Positions 29,909-38,565 of a DNA stretch of 64,000 nt are shown piece by piece; within the stretch, counting starts at the first letter, position 1, and each line of letters starts with the position of its first letter. The translations under genes and the position numbers were made by a program. The notes beneath the pieces were generated by a model, which saw only the letters and a list, made by a program, of their open reading frames with translations, ran no database searches and was not told where the DNA came from. The DNA lies in NCBI RefSeq assembly GCF_019429535.1, contig NZ_JAHXZM010000004.1, forward strand, positions 1-64,000. Reading direction: 5' to 3'. This DNA is from Sphingomonas citricola (lineage in GTDB: Bacteria; Pseudomonadota; Alphaproteobacteria; Sphingomonadales; Sphingomonadaceae).

Positions 29909-30478
29909 TCACCCCGCGTCGTCCAGCGCGCGCCTGACCGCGCGCGCGACCTGTCGGCTCGATCGCGCCATCGTCGTCGCCGCCGCCCCCGCCGGCGCGT
30001 TGACCGTGATCGCCACGCGCACGTCGCGCGCGCCGCCTGCGGCGCCGCCCGCCACCACCTGCCCGCTGCTCGTCGGCACGAACATCTCCGGCCCGCGCTC
30101 GCCGACCATGTACGCGCGCCCGGGCGACACCGGCCCGCCCGTCGCGCGTCCGGGCAGTCCCAGCAGTCCGAGCAGCCCCGTCAGCAATCCGCCGCTCACG
30201 CCGCCCCGCGCGCTCACCCCCAGGCTGCCGATCCCCGCCGTCACCGCACCGCGCGCGATCTCGGCGAGCGTCGACAGCGCCACGCCGCGCAGGTCGTCGA
30301 ACCCCAGCTTCCCCGTCCTGACCGCCCGCGCGAGCGCGGTCTCGACCGCGCGCCCCGCGCGGTCCGCCCCGGCCGCGAACGGTCCCTCCAACGCGGCGCG
30401 CATCTCGCCCACGTCGCGCGCGAACCCTTGCGTGTCGGCGCGCACGCCGATCACCAGCCGCTCGATCTCCTCATCCAT
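29909..30478 (-). CDS. GTA/phage tail tape measure protein
   Basis: 189 aa. N-terminal DEEIERLVIGVRADTQGFARDV and the mid-part GLLTGLLGLLGLPGRATGGPV are the typical GTA g11-like tape measure pattern; SPGRAYMVGERGPEMFVP is the widely conserved phage tape-measure end motif. Length matches the short tape measures of GTAs (about 200 aa), consistent with a short siphovirus-like tail. It starts 8 bases before the end of the upstream chaperone fragment. Appears intact. Confidence 0.85.
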   Translation of the reverse strand: MDEEIERLVIGVRADTQGFARDVGEMRAALEGPFAAGADRAGRAVETALARAVRTGKLGFDDLRGVALSTLAEIARGAVTAGIGSLGVSARGGVSGGLLTGLLGLLGLPGRATGGPVSPGRAYMVGERGPEMFVPTSSGQVVAGGAAGGARDVRVAITVNAPAGAAATTMARSSRQVARAVRRALDDAG

Positions 30479-30617
30479 CCGGATATTGCTCCCGCAACCG
30501 GGCGAGCACGCCGCCGTCGGCCGGCTCGCCCGCATCCCCCCTCACCGCGTCGACCAGCGCCGCCAGCTCGTCGGGTGTCGCGCGCCAGAATGCGTCGGGC
30601 GACCAGCCCCATCGCCG
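30471..30617 (-). pseudogene. Tail assembly chaperone fragment without start codon
   Basis: Reading upstream of the tape-measure start in another frame gives RWGWSPDAFWRATPDEL and then a short charged helix ending REQYPDG before TGA at 30473-30471. That pattern is typical of the small GTA g10-type tail assembly chaperone (rcc01693 family, about 60-70 aa). Upstream in frame the translation is an Arg/Gly-rich run with no ATG, GTG or TTG back into the terminase gene, so the N-terminal third is missing. Start given is only where the homology-like part begins. Confidence 0.6.
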
Positions 30618-30648
30618 GCGTCGTCGTCCCCGCTTCCCGCCCCGCGCG

Positions 30649-31197
30649 TCACCGCGCCCTCTGCCGCTCGAGCGTGTCGAGCAACTGCACCAGCCGCGCG
30701 TCGGTCTCCGCCTCGCTCGGCCGCGCGCGCCGGATCGCGCCCTCGCCGCGCACCGCGCCCGCGTACCGGGCGAGGATCGCGAGCACGAACTTCAGGTCCG
30801 CCTCGCTCGCGCGTCCCGCCGCCAGCGCCGCCGCCGGGCTATCCGCGATCACCGCGCGCGCCACCGCGTCCCCGCCCTCCCCGGCCGGGTCGACGCTGCA
30901 GGGCAGCCGCTCCAGCGCGTAGCGCAGCGCCTCCGCCTCCAGCCGGTCGTACCCGCTGGCCAGCGCCGCGTCCCATTCGGCGGCAAAGGCGGGATCGCTT
31001 CGCCGCGTCTTGTATACCGTGCCCCCGCCCACCTCGCTCGCTTTGGTCGCTAGCGCGACGTTGCAGGTCGCCGCCAGCACCTCGATGAAGCGCGCACGCC
31101 GCGCCTCGGTGAAGCTGCTGCGCTTCACCACTGCGCGCTGCACCCGCCGCGACTTCCCCCCGCGCAGCATCAACGCGCCCCTCGCCCCGTCATCCAT
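30649..31197 (-). CDS. Terminase small-subunit-like protein (GTA g1-like)
   Basis: 182 aa. Residues about 20-75 (SSFTEARRARFIEVLAATCN, VYKTRRSDPAFAAEWDAAL) form a helix-turn-helix DNA-binding region as in GTA/phage small terminases, which recognise DNA for packaging. The rest is helical and Ala/Arg-rich. Starts at ATG 31197 after a G-rich ribosome site and ends 30649 in normal frame, so it looks complete, but the large terminase that should follow is absent. Confidence 0.65.
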   Translation of the reverse strand: MDDGARGALMLRGGKSRRVQRAVVKRSSFTEARRARFIEVLAATCNVALATKASEVGGGTVYKTRRSDPAFAAEWDAALASGYDRLEAEALRYALERLPCSVDPAGEGGDAVARAVIADSPAAALAAGRASEADLKFVLAILARYAGAVRGEGAIRRARPSEAETDARLVQLLDTLERQRAR

Positions 31198-31771
31198 CCC
31201 CGCCCCCCGTTTCTGTGTCCAGATCCCGCCGCGCCCGGCTCAGCGTCCTGCGCGCGCCCCGGTCTCCGTTTCCCGATCCCGCCGCCCACGGCTCGTCGCC
31301 CTGCGCGCCCCACGCCCCCCGTGAGCAGGCCCCCGCAACGCGGCAGCCTCGGGTCGCACCGAAGACGCACCACACGCGCGGCCCGCCCCCCGTAGGGGCG
31401 GCGCGCCTTCGAGCCCGCTATTGGCCCTAGCCCTGACGATCCTACCCCCGGGCGCGCATTGCCGCCGAACCGGTAAAACGCCCCCGCGCCTAACCCGTGC
31501 CGCTGACGCCCGCCCGCAGGCCCCCGCCGCGATCCATTCGACCCGATCCGCCCCATTCCGACGCGCAGACGCCCGAAACGACGAAGGGCCGGCGCGGCGG
31601 GGTGCATCACCCCGAACCGCCCGGCCCTTCGAACACCCGATCGGGTGTCACATCATCTCGATGTTCCCGTTTTGTACACAAACAGCGTCACGCTGTCAAG
31701 CACTGTTTCACCCGAACCCGACCGGGCCGTGCAGCCGGGAGCAGCCCGATCGCTGCCCCCGACCGTGGCCG
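31198..31771. other. Non-coding gap between GTA remnant and TonB receptor gene
   Basis: 574 bp without a convincing gene. It should contain the promoter of the terminase-like gene on the minus strand and the 3' region of the TonB-dependent receptor. Seen inside: two imperfect direct copies with 53-bp spacing (gatcccgccg at 31222 and 31275) and a long inverted repeat at 31583-31630. All frames through it are Pro/Arg-rich and shadow-like. Confidence 0.6.
31583..31630. terminator. Long hairpin downstream of TonB-receptor gene
   Basis: Ten-base arms GAAGGGCCGG (31583-31592) and CCGGCCCTTC (31621-31630) enclose a second small hairpin (GGGGTG / CACCCC). On the minus strand it lies about 140 bp past the receptor stop and is followed by GTCGTTTCG, a poor T-run. 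Candidate terminator or 3'-end stabiliser for the receptor mRNA; could equally act in the leader of the terminase-like gene region on the opposite side. Confidence 0.45.
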
Positions 31772-34700
31772 TCACAGGCCGAACTTGATCCCGGCGCGGA
31801 ACTGCCGGCCGAAGATACCCTCGCCGCCCTGCACCGGATTGTAGAGATAAGCGCCATACGTCGCCGGATCGATCGGCGGCAGGTCGTTCAGCACATTGAG
31901 CACGTTGACGTAGAAGCTCACGCGGTCGTTGATCTTCGCGGTGCCGACCAAATCGAGCGTGATATAGCCGTCGACATTGGGCGGCAGGTAATCGACCCCC
32001 AGTCCGCCGTCGCCGCGCACGCCGCCCTGGTCTTCCGCCGACAGATTGTAGCCCGCGACATAGTTGACCGTGCCGCTCAGGCTATAGGTGTCCTGCACCG
32101 CCAGCGTCTGCGTCACGTTGGCGCGCCAGCGCGGCGTCCCGGTGCCCGCGGTCAAATTGTAGTTGCCGAGCGTGCCGACGTACTTTTCCTTGCGACCGCC
32201 CGGGAAGGTAGTGCTGAGATCGAGCAGCAGGCTCGCCTCGCCCGAGATCGTGTAGCGCACCGCGTCCGACAGGTCGAACCGCCCGGTGGCGCCGAAGTCG
32301 ATGCCCTGCGAGTGGATCGTGTTGGCGTTGACCAACTGCGACCGGACCAGGCCGACGCGCGGCGTCGCATTCTCGAACCCGACACCGACCGCGTCGGGGA
32401 TCACCTCGAACCCGGCGGGGATCGGCTGCCCGGCGTAATAGGCCTGCAACGCGTCACCCGCGGTCAGCGTCGTGATCGCGCCGGTCTTCTTGATGTCGAA
32501 GAAGTCGGCGGTGAACGTCACGTTGCGGATCGGCTCGAACACGATGCCCGCGGTGAAGCTGCGCGACTTCTCGGGATCGAGGTTCTGGCTGGCGAGCGTG
32601 GTCTGCCCGTAGCTGCCCGAACGGATATAGGTCGGGCACGACGAGAAGGTGGCGACCGTGCAGCCATATTGCGCCAGATACGCGTCGGAGAACAACGTCG
32701 CGTTGTTCGTCACGTAACCCGTCGTCGGCAGCGCGTTGGCTTCACCAAAGCTCGGGATACGGAAGCCTCGCGACCAGGTGCCGCGGATCGCCAGCTGGCG
32801 GAACGGGGTGAACTTCGCGCCGATCTTGGGCGAGAAATTGCTCTGCCCCGACGAATAATGGTCGTAGCGGCCCGATGCATTGACCAGGAACTGGTCGAGG
32901 ACCGGCAACTGCAACTCGCCGAATGCCGAGCTGACCGTACGGTTGCCGCTCGTGCCGAACGCGTTGATCGTGAAATAACGCTGCGTCGGGCCGTTGTTGT
33001 CGGGGTTCGCCGACGGCGCGTCGATCGCTTCATAGAACACCGATCCGCCGACCGCGAGCTGCGCGTTGCCGCCCGGCAGCGCGAACAGGTCCTTCGAAAC
33101 CGACGCCTGGATCTGGTACAGGTCCGAGCTCGAGTTCGAGATGTTCGTCGGCGTCAGGTAATCGCGCGTCGCCTGCGAATTGCTCGCCGGGTTGATGAAA
33201 TTGTAGCTGCCGTCGTTGATGACGTCGAGCAGGTGTTGGATGAACACGTAGCCCGCCTGCGTGCGACGCAGGTCGGTGTGCATCGCGGTGCCGTCGACAC
33301 GGTAGTTCCAGCCACCGTCGATCGTGCCGTTGATGCCCAGCGCCGCGCGGTACACGCGGTTGCGCGTCGCATTGTACGTGACCGAATCGGGCAGCGTGCC
33401 GAGCAGCAGCGCGGTCTGCCCCTGCGCCGCGAACGGGTTGTTGGGGTTCAGCGTCCCGTTCGCCGCGGTGCAGTTCACCGTGCCGCGCGGGCAGACGTAG
33501 ACCGGCAGCGACAGCGGTGCCGACCCGGCGGCATATTGCGCCGCCGCCGACGAGGTCGAGAATTGCGGAAACAGGATACCCGCGGGCGCATTGCCGCGGA
33601 TCACCGACGGGTCACCGGTGTAGTTCGACGACGATTGCTGGAAATTCGCCTCGAAATACGCCTCGGCCGACGAACCGACCTTCGCGGTGAAGCGCGCCGA
33701 ACCGCCGAAACGCTCGATGTTGGGCGATACGACGCCGTACTGGTTGGTCGCGTCCTGCTGGCACACGACCGGCGCGATCGCGGCGTTGTTGTTGGTCGCC
33801 TGACCCGGCTGGGTCCGGTCGGCGAGCGTGGTGGTGTACGGCGTACCGTTCAGGCAGCCCGGCGTCAGCAACTGGAAGCGCGACCCGGTGACCGCGGTCG
33901 CACCATTCGCCGGACGGACGTAGAAATTGGCACCCGCCTGCGGCCCGTTGTTGGTCAGCAGTCCGTTCGACTGGAGCCCGTTGACGATGTTGTTCGGGCC
34001 ACCCGTGCCGACGCCGCGCTGGTCGGCGGAGTTGAACGGATACGGCAGGTCGCGGTTGTAGACGCCCTCGCTGCGGAAATAGAAGCCGCTGATATAGGCG
34101 TTATACCCCTTTTCATCGAGGTCGCCGGTACCCGCGGTCAGCGTCAGGCGCTGGTTCGCCGCGACGCCGTCCTGGCTGATGCCCGCCTCGGCGCGGCCGC
34201 TGATGCCGTTGAACGACCGCTTGGTGATGACGTTGACCACGCCCGCGATCGCGTCCGCGCCGTAGCTCGACGAAGCGCCGTCACGCAGCACCTCGATCCG
34301 GTCGACGATATCATCGGGGATCGTGTTCAGATCGACGAAGTTGCGCGTCGCATTGTCGGCGAGCGGGTAATAGGCCGCGCGCAGGCCATCGAACAGGACC
34401 AGCGTCGAATTGGTCGACAGACCGCGCAGCGACACCGCCGAGGCGCCGCCCGCGAACGCGCCGTTCGCGGTGAACGAATTGGTCAGCGCCGGGCCGTTGT
34501 TCGACGCGAGCGACTGGATCGCGCCCTGCACCGTGTTGATGCCGCGCGCGTCGAGGTTCGCCGAGGTCAGCGTCGTCACCGGCGACGGCGTCGCCGCGTC
34601 GGTCTGCCGCAGCAGCGACCCCGTCACGACGATGTCCTCGCCCGCGGTCGCCTGCCCCGCCGGATCGGTCACCGTCTGGACCTGCGTCGTCGGCTCGGCG

Positions 34701-34828
34701 GATTGATTCTCGGCATTTTGCGCCGGAGTAGGCGCGGTCTGCGCCGTCGCGGGCGCCGTCATCGACAGCAGGAGGCCGAGCACCGACGTGCTGGCGAGAA
34801 TGTGTCGCTTGTTGAACGATGTCATCAT
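31772..34828 (-). CDS. TonB-dependent outer membrane receptor
   Basis: 22-strand outer-membrane gate that imports a bound substrate using TonB energy. 1018 aa: signal peptide (about 1-31, cleaved after TAQ), a Gln/Pro-rich linker, the EDIVVTGSLLRQ start of the plug domain, VSLRGLSTNSTLVLFDGLR and DRIEVLRDGASSSYGADAIAGVVN (plug signatures), then the barrel ending RQFRAGIKFGL. Four cysteines in extracellular loops (VCPRGTVNC, YGCTVATFSSCP) are likely disulfide pairs. The oligomer/peptide-type receptors of sphingomonads look like this; no neighbouring degradation genes reveal the ligand. Start ATG at 34828 or the next codon. Confidence 0.93.
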   Translation of the reverse strand: MMTSFNKRHILASTSVLGLLLSMTAPATAQTAPTPAQNAENQSAEPTTQVQTVTDPAGQATAGEDIVVTGSLLRQTDAATPSPVTTLTSANLDARGINTVQGAIQSLASNNGPALTNSFTANGAFAGGASAVSLRGLSTNSTLVLFDGLRAAYYPLADNATRNFVDLNTIPDDIVDRIEVLRDGASSSYGADAIAGVVNVITKRSFNGISGRAEAGISQDGVAANQRLTLTAGTGDLDEKGYNAYISGFYFRSEGVYNRDLPYPFNSADQRGVGTGGPNNIVNGLQSNGLLTNNGPQAGANFYVRPANGATAVTGSRFQLLTPGCLNGTPYTTTLADRTQPGQATNNNAAIAPVVCQQDATNQYGVVSPNIERFGGSARFTAKVGSSAEAYFEANFQQSSSNYTGDPSVIRGNAPAGILFPQFSTSSAAAQYAAGSAPLSLPVYVCPRGTVNCTAANGTLNPNNPFAAQGQTALLLGTLPDSVTYNATRNRVYRAALGINGTIDGGWNYRVDGTAMHTDLRRTQAGYVFIQHLLDVINDGSYNFINPASNSQATRDYLTPTNISNSSSDLYQIQASVSKDLFALPGGNAQLAVGGSVFYEAIDAPSANPDNNGPTQRYFTINAFGTSGNRTVSSAFGELQLPVLDQFLVNASGRYDHYSSGQSNFSPKIGAKFTPFRQLAIRGTWSRGFRIPSFGEANALPTTGYVTNNATLFSDAYLAQYGCTVATFSSCPTYIRSGSYGQTTLASQNLDPEKSRSFTAGIVFEPIRNVTFTADFFDIKKTGAITTLTAGDALQAYYAGQPIPAGFEVIPDAVGVGFENATPRVGLVRSQLVNANTIHSQGIDFGATGRFDLSDAVRYTISGEASLLLDLSTTFPGGRKEKYVGTLGNYNLTAGTGTPRWRANVTQTLAVQDTYSLSGTVNYVAGYNLSAEDQGGVRGDGGLGVDYLPPNVDGYITLDLVGTAKINDRVSFYVNVLNVLNDLPPIDPATYGAYLYNPVQGGEGIFGRQFRAGIKFGL

Positions 34829-34991
34829 TGACCACGATTGATCGTCGTGCGCGCCGCGCACCCATTCCTCACCCTCACCGGCAGCGCTGACGGCCGCTCG
34901 ATTAGGTCAGGATTGCTGTATGACGCAGATTTCATCGATCGGTAAGCGAGGATGACATTGTTTCAGCGAAAAGTGGCGGGTTGTTGCACAA

Positions 34992-35007
34992 ATGCTACGT
35001 TTAGCAT
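34992..35007. promoter_or_regulatory. Inverted repeat, possible operator of TonB receptor gene
   Basis: ATGCTA-CGTT-TAGCAT is a perfect 6-base inverted repeat, embedded in the AT-rich section about 165 bp upstream of the receptor start. Flanking GTTGC (34983 side) and GCAAC (about 35030) extend a looser dyad. Could be a repressor site or a leader hairpin; no known regulator matched. Confidence 0.3.
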
Positions 35008-35196
35008 CTGCAGCATAAAAATATTGCGCAGCAACATTGCCCGATCCCGCCCGCGGCTCACGGTCTCCTGACACTCCCCGCGCTGTCCGGATGCCTCCGA
35101 CGAGCTACGCTCTGGCCGCGCACAGGATCGCGATCCGCCCACCCCCCACGCAACCCTGCGCCGTTTCCCGCTTTATAGCCGTGGCGGATCGTGGGG

Positions 35197-35210
35197 TTGA
35201 TGAGGATCAA
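35197..35210. promoter_or_regulatory. FNR/FixK-type box, perfect palindrome
   Basis: TTGATGAGGATCAA matches the CRP/FNR-family consensus TTGAT-N4-ATCAA at all ten conserved positions. It lies 256 bp upstream of the aquaporin start and could serve either divergent gene. FNR-type (FnrL, FixK, Anr) regulators act under low oxygen in alphaproteobacteria; none is encoded in this window. Confidence 0.55.
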
Positions 35211-35348
35211 TGATGCAGGGCGATATCGACGGACCGGCTCGCACGCCCGCGCCCGATCGCGCGCCCACCCCAGCCACGCGCCTTGCCCCAATCCGCGCCA
35301 CGCAAAACCCCGCCCCTACGCCCACTCGATGAACCCGATTTTAGAGAA

Positions 35349-35362
35349 CTGATCTGGATCAT
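35349..35362 (+). promoter_or_regulatory. Second FNR/FixK-like box upstream of aquaporin-katG
   Basis: CTGATCTGGATCAT differs from the alphaproteobacterial FnrL/FixK consensus TTGATCTGGATCAA only at the two outermost bases and keeps the CTGG centre. It sits 104 bp before the aquaporin ATG, a distance suitable for activation of a promoter just downstream. Together with the perfect box 152 bp upstream it suggests oxygen-linked control of the aquaporin-katG pair. Confidence 0.5.
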
Positions 35363-35465
35363 ACCCGTTGACCCGGCATCCAACGCCACGCTCGCGCGAC
35401 ACCGCATCATGCCAGGTGGCCGATGCCGGTGCCCCGGTGCGCGTGCACCAACCGGAGCGGGCACG

Positions 35466-36164
35466 ATGCATCTGACCAAAGCGCTCATCGCCGAATTCAT
35501 CGGGACGTTCTTTCTGATCTTCATCGGCGCGGGCGCGGTGATCTCGCTCGCGCCGGGCAACATGGCCGCGATCGCGCTCGCGCACGGCTTCGTCATCATG
35601 GCGTTCGCCTACGCCTTCGGCAACGAGAGCAACACCTATCTCAACCCCGCGCTCACCGTCGGCGTCGTCCTGGCGGGGGAAGGCAAGGCAGCGGCCGCGC
35701 TTCCCGTCTTCGTCGCGCAGATGCTCGGCGGCGTCGCGGGCGGGCTCGTGCTGCTCCAGGTCTACGGCCCCGCCGCACCGCACCACCTCGGCATGACCAC
35801 GATCACCCCCGGCACTACCTCGCTTCCGAGCGGCCTGCTGCTCGAAGGGCTCGGCACGTTCCTCCTGATGACGATCGTGCTCAACACCGCGCTGCGCAAG
35901 GCGGCGGGGCGTTTCGCTCCCTTCGCGATCGGCATGACGGTCGCCTTGTGCATCATGAGCTTCGGCTCGACCACGGGCGCGTCGATCAACCCCGCGCGCA
36001 CGCTCGGCCCGGCGGTCGCGGCGGGCAATTACCAGGAAGTATTCCCCTATCTCGCCGCGCAATTCGTCGGCGCGATCGTCGCCGCGCTGCTGTACCGTCT
36101 CGTCTTCGCCAATCCGGTCGGTGACGAAGCGGACCACGCCGTGCGCGCGGAACCCGCATTTTGA
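35466..36164 (+). CDS. Aquaporin (MIP family channel)
   Basis: Membrane channel for water and possibly other small neutral molecules. 232 aa with six helices and the two half-helix NPA motifs: YLNPALTVG and SINPARTLGPA. The Arg after the second NPA (selectivity filter) is present; the helix-2 position and HGFVIMAFAYAFG suggest an aquaporin Z/N-like rather than a glycerol-facilitator pore because the GlpF-specific Asp after the second NPA is replaced by Thr. Start ATG 35466 with GGAG upstream. It ends 30 bp before katG in the same direction, likely one operon, which raises the possibility of hydrogen peroxide as a physiological cargo. Confidence 0.92.
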   Translation: MHLTKALIAEFIGTFFLIFIGAGAVISLAPGNMAAIALAHGFVIMAFAYAFGNESNTYLNPALTVGVVLAGEGKAAAALPVFVAQMLGGVAGGLVLLQVYGPAAPHHLGMTTITPGTTSLPSGLLLEGLGTFLLMTIVLNTALRKAAGRFAPFAIGMTVALCIMSFGSTTGASINPARTLGPAVAAGNYQEVFPYLAAQFVGAIVAALLYRLVFANPVGDEADHAVRAEPAF

Positions 36165-36194
36165 ACACCCCTTTCAGCGAAGCGGAGCAATTGA

Positions 36195-38468
36195 ATGGAA
36201 GACTATAAGGACGTTCTGGCGGGCAAATGCCCGTTCGGCGGCGACCGGCTGGGCGGCGCGTTCGGCAGCAAGCCGACGCTCCAGGACTGGTACCCCAATC
36301 GTCTGCGGGTCGAGCAGCTCCACCGCAACGGCCCGCGCGCCAATCCGCTCGGCGAGGAGTTCGACTACAAGGCCGCGTTCGAGGCGATCGACCTCCAGGC
36401 GCTCAAGGCCGAGATCAAGCAGTTCCTCCAGACCTCGGTGTCGTGGTGGCCGTCCGATTACGGCAATTACGGCCCGCAGATGATCCGCATGGCGTGGCAC
36501 GCCGCGGGCACCTACCGCATCGCCGACGGGCGCGGCGGCGCGGGCGAGGCAATGCAGCGGTTCGCCCCGATCGACAGCTGGTGGGACAATGGCAACACCG
36601 ACAAGTCGCGCCGGCTCATCTGGCCGATCAAGCAGAAATACGGCGACGCACTGTCGTGGGGCGACCTGATGGTGCTCGTCGGCAATTGTGCGCTCGAGAT
36701 CATGAACTTCCCGACCTACGGTTACGCCGGCGGGCGCCACGACGCGTGGGAGGCGGACGACGCGACCTATTGGGGTCCCGAATACGTCAACATGTCCACC
36801 GTTGAATCGTTCGACAAGATGACCGACCGGTCCGAGCGCTGGCGCGGTGAGAACGGCGACGCCGACTATGATCTGGAACAACCGCTCGCCGCGACCAATC
36901 AGGCGATCATCTACGTCGACCCCGAAGGCCCGAACAAGAGCGGCGTGCCGCTCGAATCGGCGCGCGACATCCGCATCGCCTTCACGCGCATGGCGATGAA
37001 CGATGAGGAGACGGTGGCGCTGATCGCGGGCGGTCACGCCTTCGGCAAGAGCCACGGCATGGTCGCGCCCGACCGCATCGGCGCACCGCCCGAAATGGCC
37101 CCGATCGAGCAGATGGGGCTGGGCTGGCACAACCCGCAGGGCCAAGGCAACGCCGAGAACACGATGACCAACGGCATCGAGGGTAGCTGGACCCCCGATC
37201 CGACGACGTGGGACAACAGCTATCTGGAAAACCTGTTCAAATACGAATGGGAACAGACCAAGAGCCCCGCGGGCGCGCTGCAATGGACGCCCAAGGACCC
37301 GAACGCGCCGCGAACCCCCGACGCGCACATCCCGGGCAAGACGCACCCGCTGATGATGATGACCAGCGACATCGCGCTCAAGGACGACCCCGTCTATCGC
37401 CCGATCTGCGAGCGCTTCCTCGCCGACTTCGACTATTTCACGCTGCAATTCTCGAAGGCGTGGTACAAGCTGACGCACCGCGACATGGGCCCGAAGGAGC
37501 GTTACCTCGGCGAAGAGCGGACGATTGAGGACGACCTGCTGTGGCAGGATCCGATCCCGCCGGTCGACCACGCGCTGATCGACGCGAACGACGTCGAACG
37601 GTTGAAGCAGGCGATCCTGGGCAGCGGCGTGTCGGTGTCCGACCTCGCCTTCACCGCCTTCTCGGCCGCCTCGACCTACCGCGACACCGACAAGCGCGGC
37701 GGCGCGAACGGCGCGCGCATCGCGCTCGCCCCGCAGAAGGACTGGGCGGTCAACCAGCGCGCGATGCCCGTGATCGAGCGGCTGCGCGCGATCGGCGATG
37801 ACTTCAACGCCGGCGCCGCGGGCGGCAAGCGCGTCTCGCTCGCCGACCTGATCGTTCTCGGCGGCTGCGCGGCGGTGGAGCGCGCGGCGGCGGACGGCGG
37901 CCACGCGGTTTCGGTGCCCTTCACCCCCGGGCGGATGGACACGACCGACGACCGCACCGACGCCGACAGCTTCGAATGGCTGCGCCCGATGGTCGACGGC
38001 TTCCGCAACTACGTCGACGACCGGTTCGAGGACGTGACCGGGGGCAAGCTCGCACCCGAGCAGATGTTCCTCGACCGCGCGAACCTCCTGGGGCTCAGCG
38101 CACCCGAATGGGCGGTGCTGACCGCGGGCCTGCGCGCGCTCGGCGCCAATTGGGACGGCTCGACGACGGGCGTGCTGACCGACCGCGCCGGCACCTTGTC
38201 GAACGACTTCTTCACCGTCGTGACCAGCATGGATTACGATTGGTCGAAGACCGACGAGAAGGGCCACGCCTTCGCGCTTCGTGACCGCGACAGCGGCGAG
38301 CAGCGCTACACCGCGACGCGGCTCGACCTGATCTTCGGCGCCAATTCGCAGCTCCGCGCGATCAGCGAAGTCTATGCCGCCACCACCGGCGAGGCACGCT
38401 TCGTGCGCGACTTCGTGCGCGTGTGGGACAAGGTAATGATGGCCGATCGCTACGACGTCCATCAGTGA
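36195..38468 (+). CDS. katG: Catalase-peroxidase KatG
   Basis: Heme enzyme that removes hydrogen peroxide by catalase and peroxidase activity. 757 aa with the duplicated two-domain layout. Distal triad Arg98-Trp101-His102 ([12 protein letters not shown]), proximal His281 ([10 protein letters not shown]), and the Trp101-Tyr240-Met266 set that forms the covalent adduct needed for catalase activity are all present at normal spacing. The C-terminal half (from about residue 430) is the non-catalytic repeat. It lies 30 bp behind the aquaporin gene with a GCGGAG ribosome site, and two strong hairpins follow the stop. Confidence 0.97.
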   Translation: MEDYKDVLAGKCPFGGDRLGGAFGSKPTLQDWYPNRLRVEQLHRNGPRANPLGEEFDYKAAFEAIDLQALKAEIKQFLQTSVSWWPSDYGNYGPQMIRMAWHAAGTYRIADGRGGAGEAMQRFAPIDSWWDNGNTDKSRRLIWPIKQKYGDALSWGDLMVLVGNCALEIMNFPTYGYAGGRHDAWEADDATYWGPEYVNMSTVESFDKMTDRSERWRGENGDADYDLEQPLAATNQAIIYVDPEGPNKSGVPLESARDIRIAFTRMAMNDEETVALIAGGHAFGKSHGMVAPDRIGAPPEMAPIEQMGLGWHNPQGQGNAENTMTNGIEGSWTPDPTTWDNSYLENLFKYEWEQTKSPAGALQWTPKDPNAPRTPDAHIPGKTHPLMMMTSDIALKDDPVYRPICERFLADFDYFTLQFSKAWYKLTHRDMGPKERYLGEERTIEDDLLWQDPIPPVDHALIDANDVERLKQAILGSGVSVSDLAFTAFSAASTYRDTDKRGGANGARIALAPQKDWAVNQRAMPVIERLRAIGDDFNAGAAGGKRVSLADLIVLGGCAAVERAAADGGHAVSVPFTPGRMDTTDDRTDADSFEWLRPMVDGFRNYVDDRFEDVTGGKLAPEQMFLDRANLLGLSAPEWAVLTAGLRALGANWDGSTTGVLTDRAGTLSNDFFTVVTSMDYDWSKTDEKGHAFALRDRDSGEQRYTATRLDLIFGANSQLRAISEVYAATTGEARFVRDFVRVWDKVMMADRYDVHQ

Positions 38469-38477
38469 TGCCGGAAC

Positions 38478-38504
38478 CGGGCGGGTCGACGCGCGACCCG
38501 CCCG
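38478..38504 (+). terminator. Hairpin after katG
   Basis: Perfect 11-base arms (CGGGCGGGTCG at 38478-38488 and its complement at 38494-38504) with loop ACGCG, 10 bp after the katG stop. No T-run follows, so it may work with the stronger hairpin 26 bp downstream. Confidence 0.65.
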
Positions 38505-38529
38505 ACCGGTCCGGTAACCTGACGTTGGA

Positions 38530-38564
38530 AGCGCCGGGCCCCGATCGCGGGCCCGGCGCTTTCT
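38530..38564. terminator. Strong intrinsic terminator between convergent katG and M13 gene
   Basis: Perfect 12-base arms AGCGCCGGGCCC (38530-38541) and GGGCCCGGCGCT (38549-38560), 7-base loop, followed on the plus strand by TTTCTATT. It therefore terminates katG transcription well; on the minus strand it lies just past the M13 peptidase stop, where only a weak TTCC follows. Confidence 0.85.
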
Positions 38565-38565
38565 A

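Larger units (their letters stand above)
27089..31197 (-). mobile_element. Remnant of a gene-transfer-agent / phage-tail cluster
   Basis: Order along the minus strand: small-terminase-like gene, tail-assembly-chaperone fragment, tape measure, large tail-protein fragment, DUF2460 fragment, C-terminal part of the large GTA baseplate protein, DUF2793. This is the order of alphaproteobacterial GTA clusters (RcGTA g1, g10, g11, g12, g15) but large terminase, portal, protease, capsid, head-tail connectors, major tail, hub and peptidase genes are missing. At three points the sequence passes from a protein-like frame to an Arg-rich shadow frame within a few bases of another gene's start or resumption, as expected for deletion joints. 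No integrase or attachment sites seen. Confidence 0.75.
34829..35465. other. 637-bp intergenic control region, divergent TonB receptor / aquaporin
   Basis: No gene supported. The part from about 34900 to 35040 is clearly AT-richer than its surroundings (runs such as CATAAAAATATTG) and likely carries the receptor promoter; it includes a 6-base inverted repeat at 34992-35007. The aquaporin-side part carries two FNR/FixK-like boxes at 35197 and 35349. Short frames here are Arg/Pro-rich shadows. Confidence 0.6.

Noticed and set aside
27089..31197. Intact GTA or inducible prophage
   Set aside because: Large terminase, portal, capsid and integrase genes are missing and several remaining genes are halves joined out of frame.
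31421..34831. Open frame of 1136 codons on the plus strand
   Set aside because: It is the antisense shadow of the TonB-dependent receptor gene; the product is Arg/Asp/Val-rich with no domain pattern, while the minus-strand product is a complete receptor.
35058..35291. Small minus-strand gene in the receptor/aquaporin gap
   Set aside because: Arg/Gly-rich product without ribosome site; it overlaps the FNR-like box and looks like a chance frame.
36174..38462. Open frame of 762 codons antisense to katG
   Set aside because: Shadow frame caused by high GC; katG on the plus strand has all catalytic residues.
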